From: Flammulina velutipes
Lineage: Eukaryota > Basidiomycota > Agaricomycetes > Agaricales > Physalacriaceae
Reading direction: 5' to 3'
Assembly: GCA_011800155.1 (NCBI GenBank)
Contig: CM022372.1
Location: 1,922,001-1,986,000 of the forward strand
DNA: 64,000 bases
A program made the translations under genes and the position numbers. Positions within the stretch are counted from its first letter, which is position 1; each line of letters opens with the position of its first letter. This document shows, one piece after another, positions 22,667 through 34,578 of this stretch. The notes under the pieces were generated by a model, which was not told the origin of the DNA, searched no databases, and saw only the letters and a program-made list of their open reading frames with translations.

Positions 22667-24564
22667 TAATAGGTTTGGCGGTAATACTGTTGCATAATTC
22701 AGCACTTTTTCCGGATTGATTTATGCACTTTCTCAATTCATTTTCCACTTCCTGTTCACATTTATTCACTTTGACAATTCAATTTGGGCTTTGGGAAAGC
22801 CTTTTCACTTGCAGGGAATCCAACACTCAGTTTTGAGAATAGCAATCTACTTCGACATTTGGATAACCCACTTCATCAATCCGCATCAATATCGTTCGGC
22901 TTGCGCCACTTCGGAGTTTGCCGTCCTACTGCTATTCTCCTACTCTCGTCATCCGGGCTCATCCCGCTTGCTGTCTCTTATTGGACTTGAGGGCTTGGAA
23001 CTCTTGCAGTACCGTAGGTTGTGCCCGGCGCCATTAATAGGTGATGAATGACCCGGAGATCAAACAGTAGAAGTGTCATGGAGGAGGCCAACTATAACCA
23101 GCTTTGACAGTATTGAGGGCATACATCGCCTCCACAACACATGAACCGGGAGATGCAGTTATCATGGATGATGGCTCAAGCCTCAGCGCTCATCGTGCCC
23201 CATACGGTAAGACTGCTAGCCTATTCCCTAATTTTGCTCCTCTTGCTGCTCGAAATCTGTCGCAGATAACCATCATATGAGCTTAAGGGCTATGACTCAT
23301 GATTCAGTAGTGAACTAGGCCGAGTAATATGAAGCTTCAGCCTCTTCAGCCTGTTCTTCAGCCTTACGAGCCGAAGGCCCACTCAGGTCATCGTCATCCG
23401 AGTCGTGAGTCCAGCCGGTGAGGATGGTCCCGGATTTGGCCTTATGTTATCGTTGGGCTGATACTGCCACTCATCTGACCGTAGTTACATGTAGTGCCAT
23501 TGCCCAAATATGCCGCCGCCGCCGCCGCGTTGAGACGATGGGCATGAATGGATATGCAAAAAATGAAAGACATTGATTACGCCAAATTCTCTCCAAATCA
23601 CCCATAAATAATGACATAGTAGGTGCTGACTGTCATCAACATATTGGCCGTACTGTTCAGCCCAAATTGAAACTTAGGCTATTTCACTCTCCGGGAGGAT
23701 GGAGGGAGGATCGGCGGCTCGTCCTCTCGTTATGGGTCAGTCCCTCAACACTGTATGAGCTCCTGGTACTATCCAAGCAGGTCTTCTATTCCAGAACCGT
23801 CTCAACCTACCTACTATGTCGTGCATGTGCAGTTGCATGCCTCAATGCCGCAGCAAACATCCTACTTGCCTTTGGTGTACTCTATACATATACTAGTGCT
23901 AGGGATCGTTAGTATGATGTATCACATATGTTGTGATAGGCTCCCGTCGTCTCTGTGTGGGTCTCTATGCCTTGGCACTATCCCAATGCCGCGGGCTATT
24001 GGTATTGGTATAGGACAAGATCTTCCCCGAATAGATGCATACAGTCTGCATGCCAGTGGACAGGGCATTTATTTTGGGCAACGTCGGGCGGTTCCCGAGG
24101 CTGACAGTGCGCGGGACGCGTCGAGAGAACGTCAACAAAGTTCAAGACACACAGGATGAAGTTTAGTACACGTTATGATTGATAGAGGGGGAAGGAAGGA
24201 AGAAGCTAACCCACGAGTAGGGTATTTTGTATAACATTGTTGAGAGCAGAGCCGAATCGGGAAGAAGTCTGAATTGGGAAAGGTAAGAACGCGCCGTGGC
24301 GCCATGCTTACGGAGAGACCCAATTCGGAAAAATAAATTGGCTATGTGAATGTGAATTATTGGAAAGTACAGCAATGTTTGCAGGAGTGGATGTGAATTA
24401 GAGAAAGTGAACTGTAAGATCAATGAAGTGAAGATTGATTTACCAGAGTGCCGCCACATTTGCTGAAGTAAAATCACAATTCAACGAAGTGAAATGTAAC
24501 CATCACAAATAAGAAAAAAAGTGCTGCATAGAATTATGCAACACTATACCGCCCATAAATAGGT
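22667..24564. mobile_element. Non-autonomous DNA transposon with TIRs, 1,882 bp (22675-24556), plus target duplications
   Basis: The left end 22675-22700 and the reverse complement of the right end 24531-24556 match over 26 positions, with two one-base indels and two mismatches; the inner 13 bases TGTTGCATAATTC are identical. AGCACTTTTT follows on both sides, displaced by a short TATGC insertion on the right. Immediately outside lie TAATAGGT (22667-22674) and AAATAGGT (24557-24564), an 8-bp target duplication with one mismatch. Inside there is no transposase-like frame, only low-complexity DNA with TTCACTT/GAAGTGA-rich arms and a GCC run near 23.52 kb. Eight-base duplications occur in hAT and some other DNA transposon superfamilies; which one applies here is not decided. 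Confidence 0.7.
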
Positions 24565-26784
24565 ATCGTATTGTACGTTGTAGCGCAAATTCACGGATTG
24601 TTGACATGACAAATGGCATCTAGCGCGAGTAGCATGCACGTAGTGGATCGTACTCGAAGAAATCAGTGCATTTATGGTTTCGCGCTCTGATGCTCGGTCT
24701 GCCAGTGCTGTATCGTTCACTCTTTGTATAGTCATTATGTCCTTTCTTTCTTCTCTTTCCTTCGTACTACTTAGCATATGGTGACGTAACTGTTCTTTGA
24801 GTTTCTCAGAGAGTGCATCACTGGTGCGTCGACATATATAATTCGATGCATCATCGAAGTTAGGGAGACTCGTCCATCAACATTAGAATTTTTGTGTGGA
24901 CATGTTACTAGCAGCCTATCCATAACAATACGTGCCGAAAATTAGGATCTATAAGGTTATTGGTTTCCTCGGACCGCCTCTGCGCCACATTTGACGTTGT
25001 CCGTGATTAGCCCAAGGAAAGCCCAACAATTTTCGGACGACGAACATATCATTGAAGATATACGCTGAGCCTCTCCCCTGTATCTACATAATACGTGGCA
25101 CTTGACCAATCGTCGATATGTGAACAGAGCAAATAGTGAAGTATACTAGTATACAAGTTTGAGCCACTGCTAATGCTATCAATGCCAGGCGGTATTGGGA
25201 CACTAATAGGGAGATCGCTAGAGCACTACCAATTGAGTCTAGCTGCGTCTTCAACCACACCCACCATAACTGAAAACTCAACACGCTGGCAATTTCTGCA
25301 CGTAGGCGTCCGAATGTGGCGAGAAAAGTACGATATTGGATTTTTCAATGTGTCATCCGGCACATCCCGCTACAAACGACGATGACCACCATCTGTCATC
25401 CTTTCTTCATATTCCGACGGGTCACCCGATGATATCTGCATCTCGTCCAGCCAAGCCCAGTGAGCTGATTGATTCCCTCGCCGGAGAAGGAAGACACGAT
25501 GGTCAACTTGTCGAGAACGATGCAGCCGCGCCGACCGTTCTCCTAACGCATGAAGTTCCAAGGACGATGGACTTGCTGGTACATAGGGCCCCCCATTGGC
25601 TGACGACAAGCACTAGCATCGAGAACAATTTGAGCGACGTCCATTAGAAACAGGCGAATGAAACGTAAAAACCTCATCTCACACTAGGACACGTCCAGAG
25701 GGACAGTCGTCAAAACACATACCACTTTCTATCGGACAGACAAGGGCCTCTTTCGTTCAGTACGTTGATTTCCTTCCAACGCCATATCTGACTATGGGTA
25801 CCCTAGCCTGGAACGTTTCGAAATCAGCACCTGTGTACACACATTTCCACCACTCACCGTTTATTACACTCCAGGAAGCAGCACAAGCGAACATCCAGGC
25901 AGTCCATAGCACCCAACCTGGATACTAGCACATGGGGAGGTGTGTGAGCATCATAGCTAGCCCACTGCGAGCTTCTGTCCAGATGATGAGCCTACCGTTC
26001 ACTTCAACATGGATGCCGCCACAACTCCCTACTCGAGTATGACCTCGACTTTTGTTTTCTATAGATCCTCCGAAATGATAGACCTTTTCCTCTATCTGGA
26101 TCGTTTTTCTCGTCGTAAGTCCTCGATCTTGATCCGAAAGGCTGGGACGAGTGCCCTCAACGAATGTGGCGGCAACGGAAATGTACCTTTTCAACCTGCG
26201 TGCTATGCTGAATGGTTGCCTACACTTGATATGTGTGTTCCCCTTTGTTCTTTACAGGGAACTGGCATGGATTCTCCCTGGACGCAGGTTATTCGGGACT
26301 GTGGGCTTGCTGGCCAACATGTCGTTTTTGGAATCGGCGATATTCCGTTGAGGTTGTAAGGATCTCCACTTGGTACGAAGAAGCTGGAAGTTCGAATAAA
26401 TGACATTTTTGGGGACAGACAGGGCAATGGATGCGCTACAGTGCTGGCGCGGTGTCTAGTATTTTCTTTAGTAAAATGACCGCTTAGAGCGTAAGACACA
26501 ACACACGCACACAGGATGGTATCTCGATGAGGCCAGCTGTGGATTCAAGCTCCTTCATACGGTTATGTCTACCTCTACGAGCAGCACGACATCATATGCA
26601 GCTAGTAGGGATCCCTCTGATGTCCTGGCGGGGGGTTTTGGCGAAGCCATTCATGGGGAATCGTTGGTATCGACTCCAGGACTAGAAGGCAAACAGCAGT
26701 ATAAAAATGTCGAAGAACCACAGGAGGTGAGCGGCGCTGTAAATAACCGTGTACGCTGCGTTGCTCAAGTTTGTTTAGGAGGAG
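24565..26784. other. Intergenic, no gene recognised
   Basis: Several 60-116 codon open frames exist (for example 25336-25647 plus and 26009-26359 plus), but none has conserved motifs or joins cleanly to neighbours. The sequence is of mixed composition, with no long repeat seen. Confidence 0.45.
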
Positions 26785-27810
26785 ATGGAGGAAAGAGTGA
26801 CCAGCGTCACAACTCTTCCTCTATCCGTCATCAACGACACCCAAGAGCAGTTCTCTCTGGCGCAGAACAACACAGTAAAAATCCCTCCTACCCTTAATTT
26901 ATTTGTGAAGATAGACTTAAATTCATTCGCAGCGTACCATCACCTCGAAGGTCTTTTACCAGGGCCTGGACAATAACCATACCGTCCTCAAATCTTCAGA
27001 CGGCGTCCTTTTTCACGTCAACTTCGCTATTCTGAATGATGCGTCCAACAACGCATTTGGTTCGACGCTCCAAGAAAATGTGGCGCATGCCCTCGCCATC
27101 GATGAATCCTCTGCAACATTGAACACCATTCTCCATGTGGTATATAACTGGCCGCTCGGGTCGACCCCCGCCCTTGGAGTTTTGCTCGACGCCGTGGATC
27201 GCATGCCTTACTATGGCCTCTCCATGCAACAGTTTATCCAGCCGTCGACTCATATTTTCTCTCTCATATCGTCAATGGCAGTCCATCATCCCGTGGAAAT
27301 ATACACTCTGGCGGCCCACCACTTCCTACATCCTCTCGCCGTCCTTGTATCCCCCCACCTGCTTTCCTGTGATCTAAACGCAGTCACAGACCCGACAATC
27401 GACAGGATGGGCGTTCTCTACTACAAGAGACTCGCAGAACTCCATATGACTAGAGTTTCGGCGCTCCAAAACATCGTGGGAAATTTTCCCGTAATTGAAC
27501 ATGCAGCCTGCGCAAAGGATGTTGATACGGCTTGGGCGTTGGCGGCGCTGGACGTTACGAGAGACGGAAAGCCTGGTAGCTATCCTTATACCCAGCTGTT
27601 CACCCTTTTCTAACATTCGTCATAGATTATTCACCCGACCGCATGACTACTACCATGACGGTATACGCACAATATGTACCATGCGAGAGATGCCAGCACA
27701 CTTTCTTACAGCTTGTCTCTGACGCTGTGGCCCAATGGGCAGCTGTTCCGGTTAGTCTCCCATTCCCCCATGTTTCCAACAAACTCATCAAGTCCAAGGC
27801 GACCATTTAA
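26785..27810 (+). CDS. BTB/POZ-like protein (copy 2)
   Basis: The ATG at 26785 (MEERVTSVTTLPLSV) starts a first exon joined in frame by a short intron (LNLF/RTITSK) to the BTB core LKSSDGVLFHVNFAILNDASN, then LNTILHVVYNW and the helical part YTLAAHHFLHPLAVLVSPHL and MGVLYYKRLAELHM. The conserved late intron falls at RDGKP/DYSP, followed by the CxxC segment VPCERCQHTF and VAQWAAVP. The last acceptor (TCCAAG) gives the family's 12-nt exon, A-T-I-stop, at 27799-27810; a later acceptor would give only two codons and fits the paralogues less well. The intact frame suggests a working gene. Confidence 0.75.
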
Positions 27811-28133
27811 TGAAAAAAGACTTGAGGTGTTACCGGTTGTGTTTCCTATCGCTTGTACATGCTTTACCATTCTAAGGCTATGGTTGTACTTCGAATTGCA
27901 AACCTTGTTTTCCAGCAGCCTCGGTGAATCACAGTCATGCCATCATGCCTTTCGTCATGGCCGCGTGTTTTGAACGACACTTTCTCTCCTACCAGTGACT
28001 GTGGTGTACCTCTAACCTTGAACATACAATGGACTGGGTGGATATTGATGGATATAACCAGAAAGGCATGAGCTGTCATTCAGCTACGAGTTACCGCCGG
28101 CTGACACCACTTACAGAACACTCTGCAGTTGAT

Positions 28134-29274
28134 ATGAGTGCGCCTGAGCACGATGAACCTCTCCGGGCTCAAGACTCTCCTGAGTTATCGGTAATTCACT
28201 ACGCTGGTGCTCGAGCATCGTTGAACGGCCTCGTCTCGCGTTCTAGGTGACGGATGTTCATGTTGGAGATTCAGCGGTCGATATTGATACTGGAGAGGCA
28301 GCGGACGACAAGCCCATGGTGACCAATCCAGCGTTATCAGCTGGCATGTATATACTCACGAGGCTACAACAGTGCTCCTCGCCAACCAACAAGATTTTCA
28401 AAATTCCCCCGGGCATATCTGTTGTAGGGAGCGGTACCGCGGACATCACTTTCGTGTCGACAGACCAAATGACCTTCCAAGTTCATCGGGCTATCATCCG
28501 TGCGAGATCGTCGAACGATTTTGGCTACTTCGTGCAGGACGACGAATTGACCATCGATATACCAGAGACGTCGGCCATTCTCAACGCCCTCCTATGTGCG
28601 ATCTATGATTTCCCAGGGGATGCAAGTCTGGACACCCTCAAAGTTGCCTTGGGGCGCATGGAGAAGTACGGCCTGACCCCTTCCCGCTTTATCCATCCCA
28701 CCAAAGCGGTGTTCGTCGAATTGTGCATGTACGCTGACCAGCATGCCATTGACGTCTTCATCCTAGCAGCAAAGCATGACTTATACCAACTCGCCCAAGT
28801 TGCCTCGTCGCACCTGCTGTCGTTCAACCTCCAGGCTGGTATCAGCGATGAGATGGCAGACGAAATGGGTGTGATTTATCTCCGAAGCCTCTTTTTGCTG
28901 CATATGGAGAGGTTGGATAGGCTGAAGGAATATCTCACGATAGCGCCTGTTGCGCACGACGCTCTGGAGACTTGTATGGGTAATAGTGCGAAGTACGCGT
29001 GGGCGTTTCCGGCTGTTGCTCTAATCACTACTGGGCGGCACGGTTCGTACATGCACTATTTAGTGGGATATGTCGTTTATCTGTTCTAGATATCTCACCT
29101 GAAGAAATCATGGAAGCCATGGTCTCGGGTGCCGATGGGCTTTGGTGCTCCGTTTGTTGCGGAAACTATATGCAGCGGGTTTCCGCAACGGTAGAAATGT
29201 GGTCTACAGTTAGGGTAAGCTGCAGTGGCTTGTCTTGAGGTATCATTAACCTTTTTGTGCAGTCGATTATTTGA
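28134..29274 (+). CDS. BTB/POZ-like protein (copy 3)
   Basis: The ATG at 28134 opens an acidic exon (MSAPEHDEPLRAQDSPELS) spliced to VTDVHVGDSAVD. The BTB core is diverged: the usual SSDGVLFxVH is VSTDQMTFQVHRAIIRARSSN. IDIPETSAILNALLCAIYDF, LAAKHDLYQLAQVASSHL and MGVIYLRSLFLLHMERL follow the family. The late intron (GRH/DISPEE), the CxxC segment WCSVCCGNY and the 12-nt final exon encoding S-I-I-stop (29263-29274) are all kept. It lies 0.3 kb after copy 2 in the same direction, consistent with tandem duplication. Confidence 0.75.
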
Positions 29275-29383
29275 TTGTATCTCTTTATCCCTGTTTTTCT
29301 TTTGTACTCATATGCGACCTCACAAACTACAAAGTAAATGTACCAATCATAACAACCATAGTCTATGTCCCGAACCACTGTCT

Positions 29384-30444
29384 TCATATCGTACACTTGG
29401 AAAATCATGAACACACAACAGACAAAGAATATGCATAGACTCACCTTTACTGCAGACCACTGTGCCGACAATGTCTAAGCGTGCATTTATATTTTGCAGA
29501 CATGTCCAGCAAGAAGTTAACGCAGTGACCTGCCTGAACTGTGATATCAACAGACTCGAAGACATCGCTAAAAAAAATAAGGTTCCGAAGCTTCTCTCTG
29601 ATCACACAAACGTACCAGGTGATGCATCGCGGCTCAAATACGCCACGACGATAGACCATTCTCCAATCATCGCCTCCTGATGTCGCGCCCTGCATGAAGA
29701 TGTCTCTGGATGTAAATTCGGTGGAATGAGGATCAAGTCCTTGAGAGCAGACAACCGATCTATGTGCATTCTGAAGAGTCTGAGAAGATACCTAGCGCCC
29801 ATTCGGCTGCACGCTTCGTCGGATAAGGAGCTCAGCTTCAGAGACAATAAATGGGACGAGGCAACCAGCGCTAGATCATACAAATCAAATCGGGCGGCCA
29901 GGGTATATAGTTCCAAGGGCAGATAAGGTGCGTGTCTGGCTAGCACCTCAAATGTTGATTTCGTGGGGACGATGTACACTGTCGGTTCCATCCCGTAGAA
30001 TACCAAGCGGTCAAGCGCCTGGCTAAGAGAGCCGAGAGACGGCTGGAAAGGCGCGCAGGAGATGTTGTAGAGGGTATGTAGAATGATATTTAGCACCACA
30101 GAGTCATCTTCAACCTGTATGGTGTCTCGACTTGCCGAAGGTGTTGTAGATACAACAAACGAATGAACGAAAAATTGCATGTCGTCTGACGAGACGAGCA
30201 TTTTATCAGGGGGAAATCCGTTGATGAGGGCATCTGGGTGGAACGTGCGAGAGACAATCTGTTGAAGCGATTCCGAAGGAGACTTTAGACGTGCTATTCG
30301 AACGTTATTTGCGTTATCAGAATTCGTACACTCACCATCGACGATGAAAGGGGCGTGTGATGATCGACGTCCGGCCCGATAAAAGTGTCCTTTGCGTAAA
30401 TGTAAATAATCAATTGTGTCGACCAAAGGCAATAAGTAGGACAA
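29384..30444 (-). pseudogene. BTB/POZ-like protein (copy 4), frameshifted near the 3' end
   Basis: Minus-strand copy facing copy 3. The core is LVSSDDMQFFVHSFVVSTTPS, then LNIILHTLYNISCAPF, LAARFDLYDLALVASSHL and MGARYLLRLFRMHIDRL. The late intron falls at RDASPG, as in other copies, and the CxxC segment is TSCWTCLQNINARL. From there the family frame (AQWSAVK, then a 12-nt exon C-T-I-stop ending at 29384) is reached only after a one-base shift near 29470-29485; without the shift the reading continues as unrelated sequence. The 5' end is uncertain because no clean start is seen near 30444 and a further exon upstream is possible. It may be a recent pseudogene or a sequence error. Confidence 0.6.
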
Positions 30445-32190
30445 CCCACTTCCAAGGCATAGTTATAATACGAACCTGGCAGTAGACAATCGTCAGTCAA
30501 AATCTCACAACTGGGGCACGGTACACGAACCTGGCGAGGTCGTGGTAGACCATCCAGCAAGACTTGAGCTGGAGCCCGCAGACATCTTCGGATGTCAATA
30601 GAACGAACGATCGCCTGCAATGCGAGGCAAAAAAAGACTCCAACGTCGTAGGGAAGACGAAGCAAGGAATAGCCAAAAGTCTAGCAGAGCATCATGGAGC
30701 CCTTATGTATTAAAGGAAGATGTTGATTGCACGGCAATTTGCACCACAGTCCCGAGTCTAGACTTTCCACGTCATCCCAGGCTATTCGGACTCAAATTCT
30801 CACCAGGCTAGCCTTGCTTTGCCATTAGCAGGCAGGAGTTGGGACTGAGTTTGGTAGATTTACCCATCTCAGCGCAAAGCTTCTTGGAACATAACGAAAG
30901 CGAACGTGCCTCGAAAACCAAATAGAGTGAGGTTTAGCGCGAAAGATTCCAGCAGAAATGAGGCCTTGAGGGATGAGACAGAGTGAGTTCACGACAGGCC
31001 GTCAAGATTTGCCGCCAGCATGATGTTGGTATAGAAGAAGGGATGGAATCCCTTGACGAGCCGTCGACGCGAGCACGAAGAACGAGTAAAATTTCGATGA
31101 GAATGGAAATGTAGATGGCAGCGAGATATGTAGTCAAGGACTATGAGGTCTGCGCAATGAAAGTGGTGAGCAACCAGACTCGATTCACGCTATGTCATGC
31201 AGCATGGTCGACAAAGGGCCATTCGGCAAGAGGAAAGCCCGATCCAGATCTTGGACACTGATCAAGCCACGCGAGCCAAATACCGATCAGGCGGCTGGCC
31301 ACTGAAGGGAATTTTAGTGGCGCAAGCCGACGTCCATCTACCTTAGTATTCCGATCTCAATTAGTAGTGCTCTCTCATGAAAGAAGGGTTTCTGCGAAGA
31401 TATGTAGCTTTCTGTGACTGATTCTTGCATAACATACTCGAATCCTTCCACTCAGAGATCTGGTATATTCTCACAGGTTGGGAGACCTTCTATTAGATGT
31501 GAAGTGAGATTATATGACATACGAATGGCTCTAAAAATTGTATTTTCTTGTGTCATGAGAGTGGTAGACGAACACGATAAGTGGCGCAGCGGTTATAAGG
31601 ACCGGAATCCTTGATTCATTGATGGCCGTGAAGGTCACGAGATCTTCCTCCTTCCTTTTTCTGGGGGCGGGTGGGTCGTGGGAATCGTTTCCAAGATCTG
31701 AATCGGGCTTTCCTCTTGCCATTCGGAGTTTGCCTTCACTCCTTTTGAATCTTATACAAAATTCCAAATACTCACCGCTTCTTCGTCTAAAATGGGGATA
31801 AGGCAAACTTGAAGCCATGGCAGCGCCGTGCCCGTTCTGCGTGGACACTCGTGGTATGGTCCAATTTGTGGGAAACTCAGCGCCGATATTGCTTCGGTTC
31901 AGCGTTAAGTACCTGCGATGACATGACCACTTTTTAGGTCGGCCTCCTGGTCGTGTCGCTCGACGCTATCATCTCAACACCGGGTATCCTGTTTGTGGTT
32001 CTATTTTTGCTCTACGACTTACTCTTCGATAGACATGACGAAGATTCCACCCTCCGTTCGTCGCCGCATCAAGAATACGAGCGCTGAGGTTATTCAGCGA
32101 GCGGTGGTCCGTGGATGGTTATTCAGCACGAGCCAGACAGGATGTCACTTATAAAAAGAGAAAAATATACGGCTTTGCTTCAGAACCTCA
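30445..32190. other. Intergenic, no gene recognised
   Basis: Open frames at 30294-30665 minus (with CPSC) and 31531-31848 minus (basic) lack family features and clear splice partners. A tRNA A-box-like string occurs at 31582-31595 without a B box. Confidence 0.4.
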
Positions 32191-33544
32191 ATGTCGGCTA
32201 CTAGTCTCAACGTTGTCATCTTTGGCGCCACCGGTACTACATAATTACGTGCTGTTCCGCCTAACGAAGACTGTAAGGTATATCGGAGGCTCGATCCTTA
32301 CGCTACTCCTTGACTTTCCCAATCTTTCCATCTCTGTGCTCGTTCGAAGCGCGGTGAAGGCCCAGAAATTGCGCGCACTAAACCTTGGAATCAACGTCTT
32401 GGAAGGTTCTCCTACATCTGACGCCAAGATCGTGGAAGCCCTCCTACTAGATGCAGATCTAGTAATCGACGCAGTTAGTACATGCGCTGTTTTCAAGTCA
32501 TGAAGACTAACGCCTTCCTGATAGTATGACCTTAATGATGTGGTAGGAACCACAAACGTCATAGAAGGATTGAAGAAATCGTCTAAGACGCCCCGAGTCA
32601 TTCATATTGTGCGTCAAACATTCATATTTGCCGGACAACACAAGGAGACTAAATTGAACGCAGTCTGGGCTTGGAGTTCTCCGCGATTTTGCTCAAGGAA
32701 AATCCCTTCAACAAGCAAACTATGTGCCATACGATGACACAGACCTCAAGCGGATAGCCGCTTTACCTCAGACAGGCCCAAATCGTATTGTCGACCTCAA
32801 GTTCCAAGAGGCTGATGAACAAGGTACTGTGCCATATCCTCTGCATACGATCAGCAACATTCTCACCACAATTATCAACTACTTAGGACATATTCTGTCG
32901 TACATAGTCTTTCCTGGTGCAATCTTCGGCCCGCCCAAGGGCATTTTAGTCGACGCAGGCATCGTAGCTGCTCAGGAGATAATCATCAAGCTCTCCGTGC
33001 AACCGATAAAGGCTTTGGGCGGCGCGGTAGCTCTGACCGTGGGAGAGGGCCTGAACCTTTGGCCCGTCGTTGAGATACATGAATGTTTGTCGACCATCCG
33101 TCATCTTCGGAAATGTTTATACACTAAACAACCTCCTGATAGGTGTCGACTTGGTGATGCTCATTATCAATAAACTACTCTCACCAGAATGGGAGAGCGT
33201 CCCTCATGGTACCAAGGGATATTATTTCGCTGAAAACGGGACGGTCGAAATGAAGCAACTTGCGCTCACCGCCGCTCGCATATTTTCCGGCCAAGCAAAC
33301 CCAGAGCACAGGCCGTTTACTCAAGAGGAGATGGACAAAGTGTTCCCCTTTGCTGTACGTCTTTTCAATTTCTTGTAGCGCGTAGTTTGACAAAGTACGA
33401 TAGGTGATCCCGGACATCATTGGGTCGAACACTGGAGGCACGGCCACAAGGAGTCGGTTGCTTGGGTGGAAGCCTATACAAGGTCCTGAGGAATTTTTGA
33501 ATGCGACTGCGCGTGTTGCGCAGAGTCTGGTGGAAGATAATTAG
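32191..33544 (+). CDS. NAD(P)-binding Rossmann-fold protein (epimerase/NmrA-like)
   Basis: Extended-SDR-like protein; substrate unknown. The ATG at 32191 gives MSATSLNVVIFGATG, the glycine-rich nucleotide loop, followed after the first intron by YIGGSILTLLLDFP, SVLVRSAVKAQKLRAL and LVIDA. Later exons give GTTNVIEGLKKSS, PRVIHI/SGLGVLRDFAQG, YIVFPGAIFGPPKG, VGEGLNLWPVVEIHE and GTKGYYFAENG. The C-terminal exon ends LGWKPIQGPEEFL...LVEDN with TAG at 33542-33544. Most joins are clean, but the only good GT-AG pair for intron 1 puts the glycine loop and the following helix one base out of frame. The gene could therefore carry a one-base deletion, or use an unusual splice site. Confidence 0.7.
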
Positions 33545-33674
33545 ACAATTACCTTCAACAGGACAGTGGAGACTTCTCTATGAGTCGCGTATATACGGTA
33601 GCCGTTAGAGAAGGAAGCAAGCAATTAAATCTTTTTGAATCTAATCGAATGTGATAACAGTGTGACTTGTGACG

Positions 33675-34426
33675 ATGAATAGCTTTCACTTTAACCACCT
33701 CCAGCGCTGCCAAGTAGCCCACTATGCACTCTATACGCCAGTCAAAAACGCTGCAAATATAAAGGAACGCATAATAGCTGCTGCAAAGGCCGAGGGAGAT
33801 GAAGGCAACAGAGAACGCGACGAAATCAATTTCGCGTTCATCGATGCGACTCTGGTGCGCGCTACCTGCTATCAATAGTATTTCTCTCATTTCCACAGAT
33901 TTCGAGTCTGCTGCATCTACAGACAGCGATATACCAGGCCATTCTAGCAGAATTACACGGTGCTCTGCGGACGAAGACTATCCACTCGGAGATCCTGTGG
34001 TCGCTGAATCCGACGAACAATGTACATTTCATGGCCTTTCATTATTGCATAGCAAGCGCTTATAGACGTCCAGATAACTGAAGCAATCCGCCGCTACGGA
34101 ATATCGGATACGACGAAAGCTCTGTTAGTCGTACACATTGCTGACAACGATATATCCTCGTCCGACGTCCAAGCCAAGTTACAACGAGTCGTAGATGGAA
34201 CCCTTGTGCCGTCTTCATTTCTGTCTGAGATTACAGACTGGGCGAAAATCAAGAAGGTATGACAATTTCACTTATCTCCTCCCATCCTCTATTGATTCCT
34301 TTTCAGTACTACAAACTGAACGACGAGGCGGCGATAAAGGCTCTCAACGCAGACATTCCTAACCAGCATGCCTTGATTGATAACATCATCGTTAGCGCCG
34401 TAGCTATGAAGAGCGTTATGGGCTGA
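33675..34426 (+). CDS. CGI121: EKC/KEOPS complex subunit Cgi121
   Basis: Cgi121 (TPRKB in animals) binds tRNA for the KEOPS complex, which makes t6A37 on ANN-decoding tRNAs, and links to telomere upkeep in yeast. Four exons: MNSFHFNHLQRCQVAHYALY..., then LRTKTIHSEILWSLNPTNN/ITEAIRRYGISDTTKALL, GTLVPSSFLSEITDWAKIKK and YYKLNDEAA..., ending MKSVMG with TGA at 34424-34426. The third exon uses the acceptor GTCCAG, which gives the family motif NNITEAIRRYGISD. About 185 residues, the usual size. It follows the NAD(P)-binding gene by 130 bp in the same direction and converges with the LPMO gene. Confidence 0.9.
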
Positions 34427-34578
34427 ACTCCCATTCGTCGATGCTGTTCGGGATAGCTATCTGAGGACGGGGTCCATCCCTTCTTAACACGGGCTACCGT
34501 CTATAATACTTCTTCATGCCGATGAAATAAAAGTACAGAAACAACATTGCAACTAAACCCTCGAAATATCGGAAACAT

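Noticed and set aside
31582..31595. TGGCGCAGCGGTTA, resembling a tRNA A box
   Set aside because: No B box (GGTTCRANYCC) or cloverleaf follows within 100 bp.
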